A stretch of DNA of 64,000 bases from NCBI RefSeq assembly GCF_015711605.1, contig NZ_JABTEZ010000001.1, forward strand, positions 333,501-397,500, written 5' to 3'. This DNA comes from Planomonospora sp. ID67723 (lineage in GTDB: Bacteria > Actinomycetota > Actinomycetes > Streptosporangiales > Streptosporangiaceae). How positions within the stretch are numbered: position 1 is the stretch's first letter; every line of letters begins with the position of its first letter. Made by a program: the position numbers and the translations under genes. Below, one piece after another: positions 1 to 6,531 of this stretch. The notes beneath the pieces are model-generated. The model saw only the letters and a list, made by a program, of their open reading frames with translations, made no database searches and was not told where the DNA came from.

Positions 1-87
1 GAGATCGAGCTCGACGAGAAGGCCCTGGCCCGCCTCGACGAGATCTTCCCCGGCTTCAAGACGGCTCCCGAGGAGTATGCCTGGTAG
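1..87 (+). CDS. Aldo/keto reductase, C-terminal fragment
   Basis: An open frame runs in from the left edge and stops with TAG at 85-87, giving the last 28 residues of a protein. The ending LDEIFPGFKTAPEEYAW matches the usual C-terminus of actinobacterial aldo/keto reductases (an L-D-x-I-F-P-G stretch, then A-P-E-x-Y-A-W). The NADPH site and catalytic Tyr lie outside the window, so substrate and start cannot be judged. It converges with the minus-strand genes that follow. Family assignment rests on this short tail only. Confidence 0.6.
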   Translation, partial: EIELDEKALARLDEIFPGFKTAPEEYAW

Positions 88-94
88 GAGGCGC

Positions 95-178
95 TCAGGA
101 GATCAGGGAGCCGATCACCACGAGGAGCACGAGCAGTGCGAGCACCGTGGGCAGCAGCCAGCGACGGGGACGATCCAC
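95..178 (-). CDS. 27-aa single-pass membrane micro-protein
   Basis: GTG start, 27 codons and TGA stop encode a basic N-terminus (VDRPRRW) followed by one continuous hydrophobic helix, LLPTVLALLVLLVVIGSLI. The frame begins 10 nt after the thpR stop on the same strand, so it would be the last gene of the marR-MFS-thpR run. No strong ribosome binding site is visible; reinitiation after thpR is possible. The positive-inside charge and a TM of correct length argue for a real product, but such a short frame could be chance. Function unknown. Confidence 0.45.
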   Translation of the reverse strand: MDRPRRWLLPTVLALLVLLVVIGSLIS

Positions 179-188
179 GCCCTGGAGC

Positions 189-800
189 CTAGTCCCGCCC
201 ACCGGGTGCCCGTGCCGTCAGGGGCCATTCCGCAACCGTCTCGTAGCGGACCCTGGCCCCGAGGTGGCTCCGCACCAGGTGTACGGCTCCCGCCTCCCAG
301 GGGGTTCCGGCGAACGGCCCGAGGGCCTCGACCAGAGGGCTCACGTCGGCGTCGGCACGCAGCCTGGCGAGGGTGAGGTGCGGCCGGAACCGCTTGCCCT
401 CGTCCGCCTGAACGGCTCCCGCCCGCCGGGCCCCCGCCATGACGGACTCGGCCAGCCGGACGATCCTGGGGCGTCCCCGCCCCGGACCCGCCCCGCCGGG
501 TGACTCCGTGCAGTCGCGCAGCCCGGCCCAGAGGACGCGCGCCCGGCGGGCCGAGGGGAACGCGCCCGCGCCGGTGAAGGCCAGCGTCATCGGCGCGTGG
601 CGCGACGCCGCGCGCCCGAGCCGGATCTCCAGCTCGGGCAGGACCTCCTCCGCCACCTCGCCCAGGAACGCCAGCGTCAGATGCCAGTTCTCCTGATCGA
701 TCCAGCGCAGGTGCGGCCAGGCGGCGTGATGGGGTTCGAGCGCGCGGGCGAGCTCATCGCGCACCGGCTGCGGCGGCAGCAACCCCGCGAACAGTCGCAT
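189..800 (-). CDS. thpR: RNA 2',3'-cyclic phosphodiesterase (2H/LigT family)
   Basis: 203-aa cytosolic protein of the 2H phosphoesterase fold. The two H-x-T-x signatures that build the active site are present as HLTL at residues 40-43 and again at 141-144, with the normal spacing of about 100 residues; length is typical. The family opens 2',3'-cyclic phosphates on RNA ends and can ligate tRNA halves in vitro. The ATG at 800 lies 47 nt inside the upstream MFS gene, suggesting coupled expression. An acidic, Gly/Arg-rich loop around residues 99-112 is an insertion. Annotation is firm, the biological substrate is not. Confidence 0.88.
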   Translation of the reverse strand: MRLFAGLLPPQPVRDELARALEPHHAAWPHLRWIDQENWHLTLAFLGEVAEEVLPELEIRLGRAASRHAPMTLAFTGAGAFPSARRARVLWAGLRDCTESPGGAGPGRGRPRIVRLAESVMAGARRAGAVQADEGKRFRPHLTLARLRADADVSPLVEALGPFAGTPWEAGAVHLVRSHLGARVRYETVAEWPLTARAPGGRD

Positions 801-1998
801 GCGACCTCCTGCCGATCACCTTCGTCAGCATTATCGCCGCACCGACGCCGAGCAGGGTGAGCGCCCCGCCGACCACGACGCCCGCGCGCGGACCGCCGAG
901 GTCGGCGATCCAGCCGAGCAGCGGTGCGCCGACGGGGGCGCCGCCGGTGAACACCAGCACGTAGATGCCCATCACCCGGCCCCGCATCTCCGGCGAGGCG
1001 GCGAGCTGGACGCTGGAGTTGGCGGAGGTGTTGACCGAGATCAGCGCGATGCCGGTGGGGACGAGGAGGAGCAGGTAGAGGGGGTACCACGGCGCCAGGC
1101 CGGTGGCGATCTGGAAGAGACCGAACGAGACCGCGCCGCCGATCAGCAGCCGCCGGCTGGGCCGTACCCGCCGGGCCGCCATCAGCGCGCCGCCCAGCGC
1201 GCCGACCGCGAACACGCTGGAGGCCAGCCCGAAGGAGGCCGCACCCGAACCGAAGACCTCGCTGGACATCAGCGCGATCGACATCGAGAACGACTGCGTG
1301 CACAGCGAGACGAACGCGACCAGCAGGATCGGCATGAGAAGCTCCTGCCGGTCCAGTACGTAGCGCAGGCCCTCGCGGAGCTGGCCCTTGTCCCGGGAGA
1401 CCGGTTCGGGAGTGGTCAGCTCCGAGGTGCGCATCATCGCCAGGCCTCCGAGGACGGCGAGGAACGAGACCGCGTTGATCAGGAAGATCGGTCCGGTGCC
1501 GCCGAGCACGTGGATGAGCACGCCCGCCACCGCCGGGCCGACGACGCGGGCCAGGTTGAAGCTGGAGGCGTTCAGCGCGATGGCGTTGGGCAGGTCCTTG
1601 CGGCCGACCATCTCGACCACGAACGACTGCCGCGTCGGCACCTCGACGCAGGCGATGAGGCCGAGCACGAAGGCCATCACGTAGACGTGCCACTCCCGTG
1701 CCGCGCCGGTCACGACGAGCGCCCCCATGGTCAGCGCGAGCACGCCCAGGAGCGACTGCGCGACGAGCAGCACCCGCCGCTTGGGATAGCGGTCGGCGAT
1801 CATGCCGCCCCAGAGGCCGAACAGCAGCATCGGGAGGAACTGCAGCGCGGTGGTCACGCCCAGCGCGGTGGCGCTGCCGCCCGTCAGACCCAGCACGAGC
1901 AGGTCCTGCGCGGTGCGCTGCATCCATCCGCCGGCGTTGGAGACCACGCCGCCGATCGCGAAGAGCCGGTAGTTGTGGTTGCGCAACGAGCGGAACAT
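754..1998 (-). CDS. MFS transporter (MFS_3/EntS-like exporter)
   Basis: 414 aa from the ATG at 1998, about 12 hydrophobic segments. MFS motif A appears as GLWGGMIADRYPKRR at residues 61-75, with D69 in the loop between TM2 and TM3. The early QRTAQDLLVL stretch is typical of the MFS_3 group that includes the enterobactin exporter. GGAGG sits 11 nt before this ATG. The frame stays open further upstream through marR, with an in-frame GTG at 2292, so an N-terminal cytoplasmic extension cannot be excluded. Position directly behind marR suggests a drug or metabolite exporter repressed by that regulator; substrate unknown. Confidence 0.85.
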   Translation of the reverse strand: MFRSLRNHNYRLFAIGGVVSNAGGWMQRTAQDLLVLGLTGGSATALGVTTALQFLPMLLFGLWGGMIADRYPKRRVLLVAQSLLGVLALTMGALVVTGAAREWHVYVMAFVLGLIACVEVPTRQSFVVEMVGRKDLPNAIALNASSFNLARVVGPAVAGVLIHVLGGTGPIFLINAVSFLAVLGGLAMMRTSELTTPEPVSRDKGQLREGLRYVLDRQELLMPILLVAFVSLCTQSFSMSIALMSSEVFGSGAASFGLASSVFAVGALGGALMAARRVRPSRRLLIGGAVSFGLFQIATGLAPWYPLYLLLLVPTGIALISVNTSANSSVQLAASPEMRGRVMGIYVLVFTGGAPVGAPLLGWIADLGGPRAGVVVGGALTLLGVGAAIMLTKVIGRRSHATVRGVAAAAAGAR

Positions 1999-2198
1999 CC
2001 CGCCCCGCGCCTCCGGCACCACCTGGGCGGTTGCGGTCTCCACGGCCTGGGTCTCGCGTGCGGACGCCTCCCGCGCGATCCTCCGCCGGCGCAGCCGCGC
2101 CCGCCATCCCAGCTTCTTGCCGGGTACGGCGGGCGGCTCGGAACCCGGCGCCTCGGCCCCTGCGGGGACGGCCGAGGCGCCGGGTTCCTCGGGCTCGG

Positions 2199-2657
2199 CT
2201 AGATCCGGCTGAGCTTCTCCAGAATCGGAGCCGCCTGCCGGAGCACCGCCCTCTCCTCGGGTGTCAGCTCCTTCAACCGCTGCGTCAGCCACGCCTCTCT
2301 GAGGCGCCGTTCCTCTTTCAGCAACGCCGAGCCCTCCGCGGTCACGCTCACCGTCACCTGCCGCCGGTCGGTCGGGTGCGGTGTACGCGAGAGGAGCCCC
2401 CGCTCTTCCAGCGCGGCGATCACGCGCGTCATCGAGGGCGGCTGCACCTTCTCGCGCTCGGCCAATTCGCCGGGGGTTATCCCGGAATGCAGTTCCACGG
2501 CGACGAGCGTCGCGACCTGGGTGGGGGTCAGCGAGTGGCCCGTCCCCTGCCTGCGCAGCCGCCTGGTCAGTCGTGCCAGTGACACGCGCAGCGCGGACGC
2601 CAGACCGGCGTCGCTGCGCAGGTTCGCGACGGGGTCCTTCCTGGGTGGGGTGTTCAT
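2199..2657 (-). CDS. MarR-family transcriptional regulator
   Basis: 152 aa. A winged helix-turn-helix spans about residues 45-110, with the helix pair ITPGELAEREKV/QPPSMTRVIAALEERG and the conserved wing motif DRRQ at 97-100; helical dimerisation segments flank it. It is followed on the same strand by the MFS exporter and thpR. The ATG at 2655-2657 overlaps an imperfect palindrome (2657-2682), so autorepression by blocking transcription start is likely. No clear Shine-Dalgarno lies just before the ATG, which fits a leaderless or near-leaderless mRNA. The ligand is unknown. Confidence 0.9.
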   Translation of the reverse strand: MNTPPRKDPVANLRSDAGLASALRVSLARLTRRLRRQGTGHSLTPTQVATLVAVELHSGITPGELAEREKVQPPSMTRVIAALEERGLLSRTPHPTDRRQVTVSVTAEGSALLKEERRLREAWLTQRLKELTPEERAVLRQAAPILEKLSRI

Positions 2658-2682
2658 TAGCGTAAGTCATTACCTTTGCTAA
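2657..2682. promoter_or_regulatory. Probable MarR autoregulatory operator
   Basis: 26-bp imperfect inverted repeat with arms TTAGCGTAAGTCA and TTACCTTTGCTAA (9 of 13 positions symmetric, outer TTAGC/GCTAA perfect). It starts at the first base of the marR start codon. Size and AT-rich arms in GC-rich DNA fit MarR-type operators. Assignment to this regulator is by position only. Confidence 0.55.
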
Positions 2683-2862
2683 CGAAGCTGGATCGCATCT
2701 CATTCCCTCCGGCTCGGGTTTTATTCCGCGAGCCGTACAGCGTGCCAGACGCGACCCCGATCCCCAACCGGTGGGCGGTGATTGCGCGAGTGAGGTCGAT
2801 CTCAACGCCGGTCCCGGCGGAGACCACGGCGTCCCCCGGCCGGGGCGCGGGCACCCGGGAGA

Positions 2863-4419
2863 TCACGTCTGCAGTCTCAGCTCCACCGACGGGACTCCCA
2901 GCAGACGCCCGGCCTCGCGGACGCCGGAGGTGAAGGCGCCGTCGGCGTGACCGAAACGCACCGTGGAGGTCGCCTCGCCCGCGAACAGCACGCGACCGGC
3001 GACCGGGGCGGCCAGGGCCTCGATCGCGGCGACGCCGGCGCCGGGGGTGAGGTGGGTGTAGGCGCCGCGGGCGAACGGGTCGTTCCGCCAGCGGGTGACG
3101 GCCGAGGCCACCGGCGGCGGAAGTTTCGCGCGGAGCACGGAGGCGAGCGCCTCCTGGGCCCGCCCCAGCACCTCGTCCTCGGCCCGCGCGGCCAGGGCCC
3201 TCCCGGCGGGACCGCCGGCCAGCGCGATCAGGGTGGGCGCGCCGGCCGGGCCGGTGGCGTCGATCCAGGCGCGGAACGGGGTGTCGCCGTGCCGGACGAG
3301 GAAGCCGGTGGCGTCGCCGTCCCAGTGGCGGGAGCCGTACCGCAGCACCACCTTCTCGAAGTCGCCGAAGCCGAGCCCCGCGACGGCCCGCGCCTTCGGC
3401 TCGGGCAGAGCCGGGAGGAAGGCGATCGCTCCCGATTTGAGCACCCCGAGGGGAACGGTGACCAGCACGTGCGAGCCGCGCTCGGTGCGGCCGTCGGCCG
3501 TCTCCACGGTGACGCCGTCACCGGTGGCCCGGACCACGCGGACGGCCGAGCCCGTCCGAACGGCCGCGTCGGGGGTGAGCGCCGCGACCAGACGGCGGTA
3601 TCCGCCCTCCGGGACGTCGTCGCCCCCGCCGTAGGGTTCCGGGACCTTCAGCACCGCGGCGGACAGGTCGGCGGCCGGGGCGGCCAGTTCCGTCTCGACG
3701 ACCGTCCGGAGGATGAACCGGACCCACTCGCGGCGGTCGGCGTCGGCCTCCTCGGCGCAGTAGGCGTCGATGAGACCGGCGAGGGTCGTCTCCCGCCCTC
3801 CGTCGCCGGGCTCTCCGGGCCGCCCGGCGGGGCCTCCGGACGGCCCGAACCGGGCGGCGAGCTCCTCGGCGGCGCGCTCGAACCGGGCGGCGAGCCTTTC
3901 GGCGGCGTCCTCGAACCCGGCGGCGCTGCGGAGAAGGCGCAGGCGGCCGATCCCGCGCACGCGCACGCCTCCCTCTCCCACCAGCGCGACCCCGGTGGTG
4001 AGGCCGTCGAGGTCGTACGGCCGCCGCCGGATGCCCGCCCGGTCGCACAGTTCCGTCAGCGGGTTCCCCTGGGGGTTGTGGATCCACGCCGCGCCCAGGT
4101 CGACGTCGGCTCCGCCGGTCTCGACCGTGCGGATCCGGCCGCCCAGTCGGTCCCTCGCCTCCAGGACCAGCACCTCCACCCCGGCCGACGCCAGGGCGTT
4201 GGCCGCGGCGAGACCGGCGAGGCCGGCCCCGATCACGATGACGCGGGTGACGTCGCCCACGACGCCGCCCTGCACGGCGCCGTCGTGATCGACCGCCCAC
4301 CTGCCCCCGGCTGGGCACCGAACCGACGACGCACCGGCCCGGTAGCCGAAGGCGGCTCCGGCGGCCGTGACCGACAGCCCGGCCATCCCTGCCAGCAGCT
4401 CTTTTCTCGTCAGGCGCAT
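2863..4419 (-). CDS. Flavin monoamine oxidase family protein, probably exported
   Basis: 518 aa. After an N-terminal hydrophobic segment (residues 8-28, preceded by RLTRKEL, a Tat-like RK pair rather than RR) comes the FAD-binding Rossmann motif VIVIGAGLAG (GAGLAG at 64-69), E87, and the GGR motif at 93-95. The C-terminal FAD signature GRVLFAGEATS...HADGAFTSG is intact. Members oxidise amines to imines/aldehydes with H2O2 release. Start chosen at ATG 4419, 4 nt after GGGGAG; ATG 4431 is the alternative. It is divergent from a TetR gene whose operators lie in the shared 72-nt gap, so that regulator probably controls it. The substrate cannot be read from the sequence. Confidence 0.85.
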   Translation of the reverse strand: MRLTRKELLAGMAGLSVTAAGAAFGYRAGASSVRCPAGGRWAVDHDGAVQGGVVGDVTRVIVIGAGLAGLAAANALASAGVEVLVLEARDRLGGRIRTVETGGADVDLGAAWIHNPQGNPLTELCDRAGIRRRPYDLDGLTTGVALVGEGGVRVRGIGRLRLLRSAAGFEDAAERLAARFERAAEELAARFGPSGGPAGRPGEPGDGGRETTLAGLIDAYCAEEADADRREWVRFILRTVVETELAAPAADLSAAVLKVPEPYGGGDDVPEGGYRRLVAALTPDAAVRTGSAVRVVRATGDGVTVETADGRTERGSHVLVTVPLGVLKSGAIAFLPALPEPKARAVAGLGFGDFEKVVLRYGSRHWDGDATGFLVRHGDTPFRAWIDATGPAGAPTLIALAGGPAGRALAARAEDEVLGRAQEALASVLRAKLPPPVASAVTRWRNDPFARGAYTHLTPGAGVAAIEALAAPVAGRVLFAGEATSTVRFGHADGAFTSGVREAGRLLGVPSVELRLQT

Positions 4420-4448
4420 GCCGCTCCCCATCGCTCCTGGTGAACCGC

Positions 4449-4491
4449 GTTGTACGGTGAACAACAGCGAATCTATTGTACGGTGGACAAC
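4449..4491. promoter_or_regulatory. Two tandem TetR operator boxes
   Basis: Box 1 at 4449-4465 (GTTGTACGGTGAACAAC) and box 2 at 4475-4491 (ATTGTACGGTGGACAAC) are direct repeats with a 26-bp period. Each box is itself near-palindromic (TTGT...ACAA arms). Box 2 ends one base before the ATG of the tetR gene at 4492, and box 1 lies about 30 bp upstream of the divergent amine oxidase start. The layout predicts cooperative control of both genes. Confidence 0.75.
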
Positions 4492-5169
4492 ATGGTCAAG
4501 AAGATCACCGGAGACCGGTCCCGTGAGGCGGCCGAGCCGGAGCGGCAACCCCTGTCCCGGGAGCTGATCCTGCGGCGGGCCCTGGAGATGATCGACGAGG
4601 CCGGGGTGGAGGCGCTGAGCGTCCGGCGCCTCGCCACCGACCTCGGTGTGTTCCCGACGGCGCTGTACTACTACCTGCCGACCAGGAACGCGGTGCTGCG
4701 CGGCGTCGTGGAGACCGTCCTGGAGGAGATGGACCTCACGCGGGCCCGCACCGGCGGCTGGCGGGACCGGGTCCGGGCGCTGTGCCACGCCCTGCGGCAG
4801 GTCGCGCACGCCCATCCCCGGCTCTTCCCCTACCTGGCCTCCTACCCGGAGAGCACCATGCAGGAGTACCGGATCTACGAGGAGCTGTACCGCGCGCTGG
4901 AGGAGGCCGGCCTGCCCCCCGTGCGGATCGTGCACGCGAGCACCCTGCTCTTCTCCTACACCACCGGCTTCACGCTCGCCGAGGTCAACGCCGCCATCGG
5001 CCCGCCGGACGAGGCCGAGTCCGGCCAGCTGTCGGCGCTGCCCCCCGCCGAGTTCCCCGTCACCCACCGGCTGGCCGGCGAGATCCGCGGCCTCGACCTG
5101 GAGGCGGGTTTCGCGGCCGGGATCGAGGTGATCCTCGACGGCCTGACCGGGCGGCCGGCCGCGGGGTGA
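4492..5169 (+). CDS. TetR/AcrR-family transcriptional regulator
   Basis: 225 aa from the ATG at 4492, immediately after the second operator box; a frame extending upstream would run through the operators and is rejected. The N-terminal HTH lies at residues 26-66 (LILRRALEMIDEAG ... SVRRLATDLGVFPTALYYYL), with the usual LYYY ending of the recognition helix. The C-terminal half is a helical ligand-binding domain of the TetR_C type. It is divergent from the flavin amine oxidase and followed by a membrane protein, so a local circuit responding to an amine is a reasonable guess. mRNA is probably leaderless. Confidence 0.9.
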   Translation: MVKKITGDRSREAAEPERQPLSRELILRRALEMIDEAGVEALSVRRLATDLGVFPTALYYYLPTRNAVLRGVVETVLEEMDLTRARTGGWRDRVRALCHALRQVAHAHPRLFPYLASYPESTMQEYRIYEELYRALEEAGLPPVRIVHASTLLFSYTTGFTLAEVNAAIGPPDEAESGQLSALPPAEFPVTHRLAGEIRGLDLEAGFAAGIEVILDGLTGRPAAG

Positions 5170-5264
5170 ACCCCCCGCCGGTCGCCTGTTCGGCCGAAGC
5201 GCTCGCGGTCCGGCGCCGCGAGAATCCTGCACGTGCCGACATCCGTCCCCGCCAGGAGTGACCA

Positions 5265-5945
5265 GTGACCACTCACCCGCGCGCCGACCCCACCCGCGGG
5301 CAGCCTGCTCCCGTCCGTCAGGTCGCTCTCCGCACCGCCCTCCTGACGCTCGTCCCCGCCGTGCTCGCCGCAGCCGGACTGCTGCACCCGCATCACCTGA
5401 CGCAGGACACCGCCGTACGGTGGGTCGCCCTGCACCTGTTCCTCCTCCCGGTGTTTCCCCTGCTGGCGGGCTCCCTGCTGCTGCTCCTGCGCGGGCTGGA
5501 GGGTCCCTGGGTGAGGGCCGCGCGGGTGGGCTCCTACGTCTACGCGATCTTCTACACGAGCCTCGACGCGATCGCCGGGGTCGCCTACGGGACCTTGGTG
5601 GCCAACACCGACGACCTCTCCGCCCTGACCCGTGCCGGTACGGCCATCGACGTGGTCGGAGGAGCGCTCGGACTGGTCGGGTCGGCGGGCTTCCTGCTGG
5701 CCTCGATCGCGACGACCGCGGCCCTGGCCGCACGTCACGGCGGACGGCGCGTGGCGGTCGGCGGCGCGATCCTGATCGCCGCCTCCGTCATGTGGCTGGG
5801 CAGCCACATCTACTGGCCCGAAGGCGTGATCACCGTACTGGGCCTGGGACTGGGAATCGGGCTGCTCAACGTCGCGAGCTCCGACGGGGTCCCGGCCGGC
5901 GCCGGCGACCGGGTGGCCCTCGCTCCACCGTCGAGTCCCCGATGA
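5265..5945 (+). CDS. Hypothetical integral membrane protein (about 6 TM)
   Basis: 226 aa with a basic N-terminus and about six hydrophobic segments (roughly 22-42, 55-78, 85-110, 128-155, 165-182, 188-205), a layout resembling actinobacterial DUF998/DUF4386-like membrane proteins. No catalytic motif is seen. The GTG at 5265 is preceded by CAGGAG at a 7-nt spacing, which decides the start. It begins 95 nt after the tetR stop on the same strand and may be co-transcribed. The two closest segments contain acidic residues (SLDAIAG), unusual inside a TM. Function unknown. Confidence 0.7.
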   Translation: MTTHPRADPTRGQPAPVRQVALRTALLTLVPAVLAAAGLLHPHHLTQDTAVRWVALHLFLLPVFPLLAGSLLLLLRGLEGPWVRAARVGSYVYAIFYTSLDAIAGVAYGTLVANTDDLSALTRAGTAIDVVGGALGLVGSAGFLLASIATTAALAARHGGRRVAVGGAILIAASVMWLGSHIYWPEGVITVLGLGLGIGLLNVASSDGVPAGAGDRVALAPPSSPR

Positions 5946-6053
5946 ACCCGGCCGGCCGCCGGTAGTACACGGGAACGTCCGCGTCGTCCTTTCCGAGTCG
6001 GCGGTGAGCTCTTACCACCCCGTGGCGCGGGCCTCCGGCCGATCCCCGCAACG

Positions 6054-6428
6054 CTACGCCTCACGCCGGGCGGCAAGTTCGGCCAGCCGGTCGAACGTCC
6101 GGATGAGCACCGCGCGCCGCTGCGCCCGGTATTCAGGACGCGGCTTCAGGTTGTCTATCGCCCCGTCCCAGACGGCCATGTACGTCTTCTTCCACTCCCC
6201 GATCGTGTCCGCTCCAGGCAGCTCGGCGCCGACGTAGTGCTGCTGGGCGATGAGGTACAGCAGTTCGAGGTTGCACGGGACCGCGACACCCCAGTACTCG
6301 TCGGGCTCGAGGTGGATCGGATCACCCGCCATCGCCTCGGAGACCTCGGTGATCAGCCGATCGGTGATGATCGAGAGGTGATCGGCCGCCGTGTCCTCAT
6401 CGAAGTTTCCCGGGCCCCAGATACCCAT
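6054..6428 (-). CDS. DUF4259 domain protein
   Basis: 124 aa. The start MGIWGPGNFDEDTAADHLS is the DUF4259 signature (M-G-x-W-G-x-G-x-F-D-N/E-D-x-A-A-D). The rest is predicted helical and soluble, with no membrane segment. AAGGAGA lies 4 nt before the ATG. It lies 103 nt downstream of the NACHT gene on the same strand. DUF4259 has no known biochemical function; members often occur singly beside stress or immunity-like genes, so no role is proposed beyond the neighbourhood. Confidence 0.85.
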   Translation of the reverse strand: MGIWGPGNFDEDTAADHLSIITDRLITEVSEAMAGDPIHLEPDEYWGVAVPCNLELLYLIAQQHYVGAELPGADTIGEWKKTYMAVWDGAIDNLKPRPEYRAQRRAVLIRTFDRLAELAARREA

Positions 6429-6531
6429 TCGATCTCCTTGAAGCGATGTTCCCGGTGACGCTACCGCCTGGATCGACGGCGGGTCACAGCCAGCGCCCGC
6501 AGGGGACGAAGCCCCGTTCACGCGGGTCGCT

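Noticed and set aside
2710..2735. 7-bp inverted repeat CGGCTCG/CGAGCCG downstream of the amine oxidase
   Set aside because: Stem short and loop 12 nt, no T-run; not enough for a terminator call.
2657..2866. 69-aa minus-strand frame upstream of marR
   Set aside because: It covers the operator region, has no ribosome site and no family resemblance.
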